Assembly: GCA_900239685.1 (NCBI GenBank)
Contig: OENT01000277.1
Location: 62,001 to 126,000 of the forward strand
Origin: Rotaria macrura
Lineage: Eukaryota > Rotifera > Eurotatoria > Philodinida > Philodinidae
Reading direction: 5' to 3'
Length of the DNA stretch: 64,000 bases
Part shown: piece by piece, positions 24,799 to 37,778 of the stretch
Numbering within the stretch: position 1 is the first letter of the stretch
How the letters are laid out: the number at the start of each line of letters is the position of its first letter
Notes under the pieces: model-generated
The model's input: only the letters and a program-made list of their open reading frames with translations
Database searches by the model: none
Told to the model about the DNA's origin: nothing
Program-made: the position numbers and the translations under genes

Positions 24799-25211
24799 TA
24801 TATGGAACAAATATAAAAAAAGTAAACAAAATATTTTCCAAGTATTTTTTTTTCTTTAATAATATTGTTTATTTATTTTAATAGCAGGAAAAGAAAGAGA
24901 GAAACCATAAGACACAGCTTAACAAATAAGAAGAAGAAAATCCTATTTATTAAATTTTACAGCGACATCTTTCTGTCAGTATTTATATTTATATTATTAT
25001 TTTTTTCTCTCTCTATCTCTTTCTCTTTTCACCAATTGGATCATAAGCAACTAAGTCAGTCAAATAGACCAAGAAAGTTGATTGATTGATAGGTAGATAG
25101 TGAACGACCATCGGTCAAATTGTTTTTTTTTTCTTATTGTTATTTCTTTTATTTACAAGGATCTCAACAAATACATTCTAATTTAGTTATTATTTCATCA
25201 GCAATGCAGAT
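24799..25211. promoter_or_regulatory. Shared divergent promoter region, CDK-like kinase and CBP
   Basis: 413 bp between the divergent kinase and CBP start codons, rich in T and CT tracts (TCTCTCTATCTCTTTCTC at about 25009). It must hold both 5' ends and probably both promoters. No TATA box or other defined element could be picked out with confidence. Confidence 0.45.
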
Positions 25212-28200
25212 ATGAATACGAATAATCTAAATACTCCATTATCAAATCGAGTAAGGAATATTTTTGTTCAACGCAAAACAACAACAACAACAATAATTTT
25301 TTTTTCATTTTATTTTATTTCAATTGAAGTCTGATGGTACGGATCCTGCATCGATTATTCCTTCTATGTATCCGTCTACTCCCGCAACGACTCCCAACAA
25401 TTATTTATCAAATCGTTCATATATACCGCAAACTCCAGCATCTATGAATTCCGAAATGGACGTATCCGCGACAACAATATCAACATCCAATCTAACATCT
25501 ATACAACAACAGAATGATTCGAGACGAAATATTATTCAACAACTAGCACTTTTGCTTCATGCCCATAAATGTCTCCAGCGTGAACGACAAGCACAAGTTT
25601 GCAATGGGGAAAGTCATGGAATGGCTCCAACTACAACATCTTTGAATCCTTGTACGTTACCGCATTGTGCTACAATGAGGACTGTACTTCAACATATGAC
25701 AAAATGTGGAGATTTCAAAAATTGTTCTTGTAAGTTTTATATGGTGTCCTAGATTTAGTGACGAATATTCGCAAAATCGAACCATTGTTTCTCTTATGTA
25801 CTCCAATTCATGTTTGCCACATTTTTGAAATATATGTGTTAATATTTATTTATGACTAAGAAGGACTAGTGTTATTTTTCTTTCGTCATAATACCTACAA
25901 TATTTAAACAAAGTTTTAAAAATCTATTTAGTTAATCATTGTGTTCAATCTCGCCATATCATACTACATTGGAAGAACTGTGCAACACCAAATTGTTCTA
26001 TATGTGGCTCATTGAAAAAGCCATCAGCGCTTCGACCACAAAATACCATACGTAAGTTCAACTTTTTAATTTGTATTGAACAAAAAAAAACCAACTTCTT
26101 GTGTTTCAGCAAAAGAATGGCAACAACAACTGCAACCAGACCATCGAAATCATTTAGTGAAGAAAATTGTTGCAGCATTGCTAAATACTGTTCAACAAGA
26201 TGGTCGTTCATTACCACCGGATCGTTTAACAGCAGTTACATCTTATGCTCAACAAACCGAAGCTGAAACATTTAATACAGCTATAAGTCATGAAGATTAT
26301 TTTCATCGTTTAGCTGAACGTATATATAAAATACAGAAGGATTATGAAGAAAAGCAGATGTCGAAAAAACAACAAATTTTAACAACAACATTAACATCCA
26401 TCGATAAATCAGCTGGTGAACAAGGTCCACCGAATCGTATTGCACCACAATCAGATTATCCATCATCCTTCTTACCATCATCATCAACCACAACTCAGAT
26501 AAAATCAGAAAATCAAACTCCGAATCCCATACAATCAGTAGCTATTGATATTCATCGTAATTCATCCGAAAGTCTTAGTCGAATGTCCGTTCAAAGCAAT
26601 AATCAAAATATTATGTCACATCTTGACACAAATGGAGCTCAAATAGACGTAAAACAAGTGAAAACAGAACAAATATCACCGAATCATGATACGAAAATTC
26701 AAGTAAATGCACGACAAATTAATCATTCTTTTATCCATATCTGACTTGTTGAGTGAAATATAAGGTTATATTTATCTGCAACATGCCGTGACAATCTTAG
26801 TCGCAAGAATTTTTCAATAGACAGAGAGTACTCAAGTAGAATTAGTGTTCTCGAACCATAACTGGATACGATGCCAAATGAAAACGTTTCTTGCTTTTTG
26901 TTTATACATCGAAAAGTCTTAGTAATACTATGTCAAGCTCATATTTTGTCTTGAGCTGTGATTGTGGCAAAGATAACAAATGTTCATCGATTGAAAGACC
27001 TCGATCTTTTTGATTGCAAAAAATGAAATACAATGTTATGGGTTAAAACAACATTAGACAGTTATGAATGAAACTGTGTGTATCATTCGTCTTTTTCGAA
27101 TTCACTGATCTTTTTTCATTGACGTATTTTGTTGATATTTAGGATCCACTCTTTAAATTCGTTTTTAAATAATGCAATAGAGAAATTTTAAGAGATTGAT
27201 AAAACTTATGCCATTGAGCCAACTAAGTTCAGAATAATACCGCTACCACTTCTAGATTTCCGTCCGAAATGTCTGATTGAAGAATGCCAATAGTGGGATA
27301 CACACAGCAAACTTTTGTCGTAGTAACACATATTCTGTTTTAAAAGTTTCAGGAGTCTGATCCTTGAAGGCATACAGAAGAATACGGAATTTGCTAGAAT
27401 CTCAGTTTGAACACAACTCCCATCATTATTTTCGAACTTATTCCTAAAATGTAGTGATATGTTTTCGATACGTCGTAGACACATCAGTTGAACTTGCACA
27501 TGCATGATATGTCTAACCGAGAGGTCCTTGTTCTTCGTTATATAGAATTCTTAGCAAATACTCTCTTATCTACGTTTAACACAATTGAATATCTAAATCC
27601 TCATGATAGTCATATTCAGAAAGGGAAATAATAGTGTTAATAGAAGTTGAAAACGTTGAATCCACTAACTTTGATAAAATAATCAGATCCAATGTTCTGA
27701 TGTCAAAAGTTCAAAAATGTATGAATTATTTCCCTTGTTCTTAGACAACGACAATCATTAAAAAAGAAGAAACAATAACCACAAGTGAAACATCAATCAA
27801 TGGCACTAATGTAACAACAACAACAGTTGAATTAATTAAAACGGAAAAAATTGATATTGAATCAACTAAATCCAGTCGACCACCACCTATCGATGCTACA
27901 AGTAAATTATTACCAAAATGTCCAGCAAGTTTTTCAATCGATGACATAAAAGAAAAAATGGCACCCATACTTCGTCATTTGTACAATCAAGAAGAAGGTT
28001 CTTGGTTTCGTGAACCAGTTACAGAACTTATTGCACCGGGATATTTCGATATAATCAAATGTCCAATGGATTTTTCGACTATATTTAAAAAATTAGATGA
28101 AAATCAATATACAACACCATTTCAATTTTGGGAAGATATTTGGCTTGTTTTTAATAATGCATGGGCATATAATAAAAAAACACAAAGAGTCTACAAAGCA

Positions 28201-31200
28201 GGTCTCAAAGTAAGTCTATTTAGGGTGAATAAAAAGTAAAACAGATGAAATCTTTCAATCGATGTCGTTTTTAGCTTTCTGATATGTTCATGGATTTAGT
28301 TGATCCTATTATGAAAGAATATGGTTATTGTTGTGGACGTCAATACGTATTTTTACCATCAGCCATGTTTTGCTATGGTGTTTCTGGTATGTGCTGTACC
28401 ATAGCACGTGATGGTGATTATTTTGTTTACAATAATCCGGATTCATCGAGAAATAATCTATCCGGTGATAAATATACGTTTTGTAAGAAATGCTTTGATT
28501 CAGTTAAATCGGAATACATATTAGTTGGTGATGATCCAGCGCAAACATTAGTTGCATTGCCTAAAGTCGAATTTCATCAAGCTAAAAACGATCATCAAGA
28601 ACAAGAACCAATGGTTGATTGCATTGTATGTTCAAGACGTTTTCATAATATATGTGTTCTGCATCATGATCATATATGGCCAGAAGGTTATGTCTGTAAA
28701 ACATGTGTTAATCAACATAATATTAAACGAAAAGAAAATCGTTATTTAGCACATAAATTAACCATGACAGATTTAGCTAATGCTTTAGAAAAACGTGTCA
28801 ATGATTTTCTTCGAAAAGATTGTGATCCTGATACGGGCCGTGTGACTATTCGAGTTCTAGCTGCAAGTGATCGAGTATGTGAAGTTAAACCAAGATTAAA
28901 GAAGCATTTCGGTTCACAAGTACCAGACGGATATCCATATAGAACAAAAGCTATATTTGCATTTCAAGAAATCGATGGTGTAGATGTCGTTCTTTTTGGT
29001 ATGCATGTACAAGAATATGATAGTCGATGTCCAGTACCAAATACAAGGTAAGTTTTTACTTTTTTGCAGTAATAATTTTCAATAGACAAACGTACAGATA
29101 TGATACAAGTATGACAACTATATCTTGCTAGATAGTACTGCATTAGTGATTAGTTTCGTTTTAGTTTCTATATTAACGAAGCGCTTTTCGACTAACGAGA
29201 GAAATGTTTCAACTGGCAAATTGCTGTCTGATCGAAAATTTCTACATCATATAGACTTGAATAAAACTATGAATACCTTGAAAAAAGTTCGTGACTTAGG
29301 CGTATCACTTTTGATATACTTCATTTCTATGGGATTTTTTAAAGTGAGTCTTATAATCCCTCAAAGCAGTTTGCAGAGTAAGATTTAGAACTTGATACAG
29401 ATACTGTTCTTCAGAGGATTATGTGTTTTTTTTCCTGGACATAGCTCTTCGTCTTTGTCCGCTTTTATTGTAAGATACAATGTAAATAATTTCATACGCT
29501 TCATAGAAACTTCGATTTTAAACTTTTAAGTAACGATAAGGGATCCAGAATTTACATTGATAATTGCTATTATCAAATCATGTTTCTTTGATCACTCGCA
29601 AGTCTAAAATTACGTTTCTCATTAGTATGACTTTCATTTCGAAGTATTATCAAAAAGCAGCATCTTGTCAACAATATACGAAATAGTTTCAATTTATTCA
29701 TTGTAGATTCATTTTAAATTCATCTATCTATGTTTTATAGCATTTGAAGAGATGAACTTTTTGCTAAACTCAGATATCAGTACATAGACAATTCTATAAA
29801 AAAATTGGGGGAAGAGTTTTTTGAAAAATGTTTTTCGACATGTTCACAGAAACCGATATCGAACAAAATATCCGTGTGTACAAAGATGAACAGAAATTAT
29901 AGAAAGAAAAATACTAATAAAAAATTTTTTTTATTAAAGTTTCAACGAACAACTAATAACTATAGACAATTTGTAGCAGTAAATTCGAATATAGCCCATA
30001 AATTGAGTTGATATATTCCATGATGAGTAAACTAGACTATTTTCTATATCATGAAATTTGATTCAATCCAATGCACTGGATATGCCTGTGTAAATCCTAG
30101 ATCGAAGTGAAGATGAATGTTTTTTTCAGAGAAAAAAATCTACAGAATCAAGTGCCATTCATGTTAAAAGAAATACATCTACGTGGTAGAGACTCATGTG
30201 TTCTATCTACTACATCTCACTGAAACAAGCTTGTTGCTATTAAATTTTATTTCGTCTAAGTAATAATCTCTATCAATTCATATTGCAGATATTCTTTCTT
30301 CAACGATGGTGTATTTTCTATGTTTTTTTTCCTTCATAGACGAGTCTACATCTCGTATCTTGATTCAGTACATTATTTTCGACCAAAACAAAAACGAACA
30401 GCACTTTATTATGAATTACTTATTGGCTATCTTGAATACGTCAAACAATTAGGATTTGCCTATGCACATATTTGGGCATGTCCACCAAGTGAAGGTGACG
30501 ATTACATATTTCATTGTCATCCAGCCGAGCAACGTGTACCAAAACCAAAACGTTTACAAGAATGGTATAAAACCATGTTGGACATAGCTGTAAATCAACG
30601 AGTTATTGTCGACTATAAGGTTGGTTTCCCATAAATTCGATAGTGATTCTTTTTGCTTATGTTATTAATCTTTTTATTACGAAAATTTTCTAGGATATAA
30701 TGAAAGATTGTAATGATAGTGGTGTAATGAAAGCGATAGATATTCCATATTTCGAAGGAGATTTTTGGTCAAGTACAATTGAAGATTTACTTAAAGAACT
30801 TGATACTGAAGAAGAAGATAGAAGAAAATTTGAAGAACTTGAAGCCGTTAAAGCTTCTGAAGACGGTTGCTTTGATGACTCGATTGAACCTGAAGAACCA
30901 ACAGAAGTAATTTTTGTTTTTTTTATTTTACAATTGATTTTATTCGAACATCTATTGATTACATTATAGATATCTGATAAACGTAAATCAGGTGGTGGAA
31001 CAACACATAAAAAGAAAAATTTCAAAAAAACAGCTGGTCAACGTCGAATAGCAAGAAAAAACATGTCCAATGGCACAGATTTAATATCGAAAATTTATGC
31101 TATGATGGAAAAACATAAAGAAGTAAGCTATTGAAAACTTTCTTGTTCCTTTTATTTTTTGGGATAAGAATGAATAATTTACATTCAATTTCGAATTTTT

Positions 31201-33484
31201 AGTCATTCTTTGTTGTCCGTCTACGCAATCCAATGTCAAATCCAGCGACACTTACCGATACAGATCCATTAATTCAATGTGATTTAATGGAATCTCGTGA
31301 TGCATTTTTGAGTTTTGCTCGTGATAAACATTGTGAATTTTCATCATTACGTCGTGCAAAATATTCAACAATGGCTTCATTAATTGAATTACATTCATCA
31401 ACAGCAGATAAAATTTCATATACATGTAATTCCTGTCGACAATTATGTGATATACGGTATCATTGTACTGTATGTGATGATTATGACTTATGCAGCAAAT
31501 GTTATGCAACAGTTAAACATGAGCATCGTATGGAACGCACGGATGATACAAGTGAAACACCAACTAGTTCAGATACACCATTAAATATTCAACAGCAAAA
31601 ACAACTAACTATGCAACGTATGTTAGATGCTATCCGTCATGCTGTACAATGTCGTAATGCAAATTGTATATTTAAAAACTGTGCACCATGCCAAAGACTA
31701 CTTCAACATGCTAAAGAATGTACTAAAACATCAAGAAATCAATGTCCGCTTTGTAATAAACTTCTATCACCCATATGGTTTCATGCGAAAACGTGCACTG
31801 ATCCGAATTGTCCAGTACGTATAGAATTTCTTTTTTGGTGTCTCTATCGATTTAATTATACAATATATTGTTCATCTTATTTCATTTAGCTACCTTACTG
31901 CATAAGTTTTAAACATAAACTTCAGCGTCAACGTGCAGCAACTATGCAAGCTGATCGACGACGCATTACAGCTATGCATCGAGCAAAAATGGCACCAGGT
32001 AATTAGGAAATACAAAATAGTAGCGAAGAAGGCATTTTTGTGACAATACATAACCAGGGATGAGAGTTCACAACATACAAAAATAGTTTTACTGCTACTC
32101 CCATGTCGTTAGCATGAATGAGCTATTTGTCTTCTTATAGAAATTATTTATATTTGTGGAAGGAATTGAATAAAAAACGTTGTCGCCTACTTTTCAACCC
32201 GAGATATATATGTCGTCTTCTGAATTTTACTCCTATCAGAAGTTCACGAACAACTTTGAATGTCATGTCCTACGTGCTGCTCTGATTTGTAGGTCCATCC
32301 CCACTCAGTCAACAGAATGCTGAATCAACACCTGCGCAATACCATCAAACAATGGAATCAGCTTCTCCAAGTTCATCTGGTAAAATGATGCCATCAGGTG
32401 GAAAAGGTGGTAAGCCTGCATCAATGCATGCATTAGTACGCGCTAACTTACCAACACAACAACCATCTTCACAACATCCAGCATATTATAATGGTGGTAA
32501 AGGTAATCCAGCAGCTGGTGGATATCCGATGATGATGACACATCATCAACAACCGACACAGCAGTGGATATCGTCACAACAGCCACAGCACCGATATGCA
32601 ACACATGTAGCTGGTGGAGGCAAACCAATACTCTATGCACAGCAACGGATGCAGTATGGTGGAGATCCATACATGATGCGACAACAAACTCCACAAGTGC
32701 CATCATCTTCTTATCCTTATGCATCCAACATAGGTAAATTATGATAATTAGAAATGAAAATTTCTACTCTATATTTTTAGTACCACCGGGATATTCACAC
32801 AGTCAATCAATGGATCCCAGTGCACTAGCTGCAGCACGTGCTGGTAAACCAATGCTACCACAACAGCAGCAGCAGCAGCAGCAGCAACAACAACAACAAA
32901 CACCACCAACACCGCCACAACAACAGCAACAAGTACAAACTCGATATCCCCTCAATTCTTATTACTCTCATCCTTCACCAATGCCTTATCAGCAGCAATC
33001 GCCGATGCCACAGCTATCACATCGATCACTTTCACAAGGTCCAACTCCTATGTATTCGATGCCATCAACACCAATGCCGTCAAACGGTAACGGTGGTAAA
33101 CCAACTTTAATCGATTCAATCGAAACAAAACCAGAGGAAATGATGGATGATCCATCAAAACAACAACAACAACAAATGTTTCATCCTCTTCTACAAAATC
33201 GTTCACGTGCACAAACACCCGCATTCTATCCAAATATGCAACCAGCGAATACTCCCTATTATTCTCCACAACGTCCGATGACACCAACAGCTGATTATAA
33301 TATGGGATCGGCACGTGGTATTCGACCAGCAACATCTGCTTATGGAACTCTGCCACTTCAACGAGTTCGAGCTCCACTAACTTCACAATTATCATCAACA
33401 CCAAATGATCCTGCAGGGGGTATGAGTACTAATCCAATGGGACTACAATCTACCCCACCTCCGCCATCTGTCACTCCTCGTTAG
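25212..33484 (+). CDS. CREBBP/EP300: CREB-binding protein/p300 histone acetyltransferase
   Basis: Nuclear transcriptional co-activator that acetylates histones. Exons: 25212-25250, 25330-25729, 25932-26051, 26110-26702, 27745-28209, 28275-29047, 30340-30619, 30694-30906, 30970-31122, 31203-31814, 31890-31998, 32293-32733, 32781-33484; 1,633 residues. Domains in order: TAZ1 (about 78-185, LLLHAHKC), KIX (about 187-275, [25 protein letters not shown]), bromodomain (about 440-545, [14 protein letters not shown]), RING/PHD with Cys pairs, HAT (about 720-1070: [42 protein letters not shown]), ZZ finger ([15 protein letters not shown]), TAZ2 ([10 protein letters not shown]), then a Gln/Pro-rich tail. 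All catalytic landmarks are intact. It is shorter than human CBP (about 2,440): the N-terminal receptor-binding part is missing and no NCBD is seen. The first exon is short and the ATG choice is provisional. Confidence 0.93.
32859..32901. repeat. CAG/CAA repeat encoding a polyglutamine run in CBP
   Basis: Mixed CAG/CAA triplets encode about 13 consecutive glutamines in the C-terminal region of the CBP homologue. A length polymorphism is likely in such a tract. Confidence 0.9.
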
Positions 33485-34140
33485 AGACAAATAAAATAAG
33501 TCTTCTTTATTTCTATTTATTATCTTTATGTGTGTGTGTCTCTCTCTCATTCTCTATTTTTGGCCGACTGATTTTATTCTTCTCTTAAATTATCGGCGAC
33601 TAAATCTTTTTTTGGTTCGTTTGTTTTTGTTTTTACACACTGATCTATTCGTACATACATATATCTCAAAACATATATCGAAAACATCTCATTCATTTGA
33701 TTTTTTTGTTTTTCTTTTCGGATGTATATGTAAATAATTGTTTTTTGCTTCAATACGAATAATATGCGCATCGTTCAGCTATGTAGTTTTGTTTTTTACA
33801 TTGCTAGTGTACATTCGTGTCTGTTTGCTGTGGAACAAAAACAAAGGAACTTTCTCTCTCATATTTTTTCATAACAAATATTGTTGTTGTTGCAGGCTTC
33901 GTGCATTATGTTCACTTCGCTGTTGTATTGTCTCGAGTATCATTTTCTTCTTCTTGATTTCCACAAGGAGAATGAGTCAGTTCATGTATATGTATCTCGT
34001 TTTCCTTTTTCTTTTCTATTTGTCTGTTTTCCTTCCAGACAAAATATACTTTCTTTTTTTTCGCTTCTTTTTGTGAGCCCGAGCGCGCGCTACTGCCGTC
34101 AAAAAACTCATCTTTTCTACTTGTACTAATAATAAAGTGA
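33485..34140 (+). other. Probable CBP 3' UTR with poly(A) signal
   Basis: T/C-rich sequence following the CBP stop, with no coding signal, ending at an AATAAA within aataataaag near 34130. The strong pyrimidine bias on the coding strand fits a 3' UTR. Confidence 0.5.
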
Positions 34141-35816
34141 AATGATCAAATGAAAAAAAAACAAAAACGAATGTATTGTCAGAAATGGTCTCATTGCAAT
34201 CGTACTACTCGTATGGAACGCATCGTTTACTCTCAGTAGTCATTTACATACAAGTCGATTCTCTTTCGAATAGTATAAGTTAAAGTACGAATCATCGAGC
34301 AAAAACTAAATGAGAATCAATTTCAAGTATACTGTATTAAATTCTGTTTTGTCAGAATGCTATATGCAACTTTGTGCAAAAACTTGTTTTGACTGTTTAA
34401 AAGAATTCAATAAAATTTCAAATCTATTCTTTATTTGATAACGATCCATATGATAGAATGACGCTCTTTCTTTTGCTATGGGTTCTGAGATCGTCTTCTT
34501 TTCGAACCAATATAGCATTCGATCAGTCTGTTTTCCTCTTGCGAGTCTCACATCCAAAAATCAAATTCATCAACGCAAAAAAATGACTTTTGATTAGGAC
34601 AAACTGTTTTCAATATGACACTAATTGAAACCAGCAGCCTAGCGTTCGTGTCGTTTCTACTAAAAACATTGGTGTTTTATAATATATTTCGTTGCATGGT
34701 TTCTATGCCTAAAATAATGGCATACAAATAAGTTCTTTCAACATAATTGCTTATGTTTCAAGATGAAAATTGTATTTCTCGTGAACGTAATATCTATAAC
34801 ATCATGAAGATCATAATCTTTCTCTAGATAATCATTCATAAATGTACGAATTTACATTTAAAGCTAGCCCGTTTTAATAGCAAAAAAGATTTCATAGTAA
34901 AAACCAGAGACCGAAAACGAATCGAATTGAGATTTTGAAAAAGTAGGTTGGATCGAATCGAACCCGAAGTGTCTATTCGGTTCCACTTCCGAATCACAGC
35001 ACACTGAGTGTTATTTTCAAATATTTTTCGCCTTATGTGCTGTGTCGTTGCAACACCTTGCAGCAATACTACCATCGGGTCGCAGTTCATCGCTGCTAGA
35101 CAAATTGTCATGCGAAGAAGTTCGAATTTCGACCTCTTGATAGTGAAAAACAATCTCTTTATTAGCTGAATCGAAAGTAACAGTGGTAGATATTTCTATT
35201 TCCCATATATTTTATCGTTATTTAATTGCAATTTTTTTCTGTATAGATTTAATACTACTCAGCTGCCTACATGTGCGCTTGCAGTTTCTTACGGATAGAA
35301 TTAATGGATGAAAGCTCAGACTTTATTGCTTTTGAAATGCGATGTGTATACTACAAAGTTCAGATCAATTCTGTGGAACCCAAATTCAAGACAACAGCTC
35401 GCACAGTGACTAATATTTTCGAAAACTTTAGAGAAAATCATTGGGATCCTACGAAATTCAAGTCCAGCTGCAAAAACCTAAAATATCTCAGTTCCAGTTG
35501 CGAATCATGCCACAAAGTAATCCACAGATAAAAAATCCCTGGTAATGATGCTAAAACCTTTGCAATAACCGGAAGATCTTAGCATTCTCAGAAAATTGAA
35601 CGAAATGCAAGTATACAAGTGGAATAGAAGTCGAGCTTGTAAAATAGACAAGATAGTTCTTTCCCTTGATTAGAGTCTTTAGATGCACCCATGCTCAATC
35701 TCTTTTTTGTTAAGAAAATACTTTTTCTTGAGGAATCTGTTTTTATATTATGATTATTCTTAGAGAAATACACTTAAAAGAAAAAGGAAAAAAATACGGT
35801 ACCTCAAGACAGATGA
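34141..35816. other. Intergenic; nothing recognised
   Basis: AT-rich spacer. A patch at 34910-34990 has TCGAATCGA/CGAATC words in both orientations and could be a decayed palindromic-word repeat. No gene was found. Confidence 0.5.
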
Positions 35817-36122
35817 AGCTACCCAGGTGAAACCATACGGTACGTATACGGCCGTTTACGGTCAAATACTGAGCGTATACGGCCGTAAACCTGGTCCATG
35901 ATTTACGACCGTATTTTAACGCGAATACGGCCGTATCCGATCGATATACGATACAAATACGGCGAAAGTATGGTGAGGATATGGTCGTAAATCATGGGCC
36001 TGGTTTACGGTGGAATACGGTATTAATACGGTCGTTTATGGTGTAATTACGGCGTAGAAACGGCCGTTTACGGTGAAGTTACGGTAATTTACAGTGGACC
36101 GTAACCTTCCTCCTGGGTAGCT
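35817..36122. mobile_element. TACGGCCGTA-word fold-back element, copy 1
   Basis: A 306-bp unit bounded by an 11-bp perfect inverted repeat AGCTACCCAGG / CCTGGGTAGCT (the outer AGCT could be a 4-bp target duplication). The interior is built from TACGG/CCGTA words. It contains a long internal inverted repeat: GTAAACCTGGTCCATGAT near 35896 pairs with ATCATGGGCCTGGTTTAC near 35991, so the whole unit can fold. It has no coding capacity. GC content is clearly above the surroundings. A near-identical copy lies in opposite orientation at 44227-44512. Confidence 0.85.
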
Positions 36123-37216
36123 TATCAGGGATGCGCACTCACTCTATGAGCAATGATGCGATTTTCTGTTGCCTACGAGTCGAATGGAGTCGAATCGGAT
36201 TGAGATTTTTCTATTCATTTAGGTCTCTCGTGAAAACAATCTCAACCAACAGAAATGTACAGTAGGAAAATCTTATTATTTATTCTCACAGTATTATCAT
36301 CGTCTTGATGTACGAATGCCTTCTCCGCCTAGCGATTAAAACATGAGAGTAGTCTTCTAACGAATCCACGATATCTAACTATGTTCGACTTACCATATAC
36401 ATTACACTAATGTCTACATTTATGTGATACTAAATATAAAAAGAGATAGCACAATTCGGATTTAATTGTGCATTAAGTGTCTGTTCCATGTGATAGAAAC
36501 CGGAAGGGAATTGGTGGCTTACCGCTAAAAGTGATCTGTTATTGATGACATAGGATCTGTTTATGGATTCTACTATGCAGCAAAGTACAGCCTTTTACAA
36601 ATCTTGAAATTAAAATCCAGTTAAATTTTAATTCAATAGAAATGAAACAAAAACAAGACATTGAAGCCTTTTCTTTGAATATGTCTCGTCGTTGATTATA
36701 TTTAACTTAGTGTGTACGTATATTCACAATATTAGTAGAGAAAAGCTGTTGCATCAACGATTTATAATCAGCGGTACATAGTCAATTTGATAGTTGCACT
36801 ATTTTCATTATGATTGCTAGTCTCAAATCTGATGCTTGAGAGATGGTATACAAAAGGCAAGTCTTTTCAATCTTTTAAAGTACAGATAAGCGTAACGATT
36901 ATCTCTCGAATATCAAAAATCAAAAAGTTTGTCTGTGCTGCTGAAATTGTAAGAGGAAAAACCATAGTCCTTTATCTACAGTGTATTTCTATTAGGGATC
37001 TGCAAGATGGTCACGGTCACGGATGACTACGATAAGAGAGCTAGTAGCAATAAAACAAGTCAGAGATCGATGCATGTATTTCATATTGAATCTAATAAAA
37101 TTTAAAAACCAATGACAGAAAAGTTGTAAGATCCATCACTGTAAATACATAACAAATTTACTATTATGCTAATATTATTTTCCTGTTTCAATTTCATTGT
37201 GATCACTTTCACATTT
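36123..37216. other. Intergenic; nothing recognised
   Basis: About 1.1 kb of AT-rich sequence without a credible reading frame or repeat, apart from a GTCGAAT-type word patch at 36178-36205. Confidence 0.5.
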
Positions 37217-37778
37217 ACCCAGGTGAATGAATCCAATACCGAATCCGATCGGATCCTACGATCCGATGAAATCTTATGGGAATCCGGGTTGTGGAAACAG
37301 TAACGGATCCGACGGAAGAAACCTATTTTCTTACCCAGGTCGAAAACTCTGACTCAAGATCTTATGAACAACATACAAGATCTTGGAATATGGGGGAAAT
37401 CTGACAAGAATCTGAATGTCTGATCTGATGCAAGATCTCAGAGACTACGATTTTCATACGATTTTTCGTCTGACCTTACAAGATCATACAAGATCAGATG
37501 CAGAATCTTATCAGATCTTAACATCTGGTTGTTTTCCCTGGGTATTTGAGTACGAATTAGCATTTAATCCCAACAGTAGAGGCCTGTCTGATCACACGAT
37601 GAAATCCAATCGGATTCTGATAGTGGGATTCGATAAAATCGAACACTAGGGATCCGAATCAGGAATCGCAACCAGGAATCCGATAGGATTTCGTCGGATA
37701 AGAGAAACTCCGATAGAAACATGATCGGATGCCTGTCGGATCCGATCGGATCCAATGGTCGGAATGATTCTTCTGGGT
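37217..37778. mobile_element. GATCCGATCGGATC-word fold-back element (outer, interrupted)
   Basis: Starts ACCCAGGTGAATGAATCC at 37217 and ends GGAATGATTCTTCTGGGT at 37778, imperfect inverted ends with the same ACCCAG core as the other elements. Both arms consist of GATCCGAT/ATCGGATC words in both orientations. The middle (37333-37543) is a different element, so the outer unit is about 351 bp without the insert. It has no coding capacity. Confidence 0.8.
37333..37543. mobile_element. AGATCT-word fold-back element nested in the GATCCGATCGGATC element
   Basis: A 211-bp unit bounded by ACCCAGGTCGAAAAC and its inverted partner GTTTTCCCTGGGT, filled with AAGATCTT, AGATCAGAT and TCTGATC words. The word composition changes sharply at both borders and the outer element's word resumes beyond it, so this one inserted second. 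The copy at 13753 is related. Confidence 0.8.

Noticed and set aside
32443..33404. Long minus-strand frames opposite the CBP C-terminus
   Set aside because: They are shadows of the Gln/Pro-rich coding strand: CAA/CAG read backwards gives Leu/Val-rich peptides.
33738..34129. Two overlapping frames downstream of CBP
   Set aside because: Phe/Leu/Ser-rich products of a T/C-rich 3' UTR that ends in a poly(A) signal.
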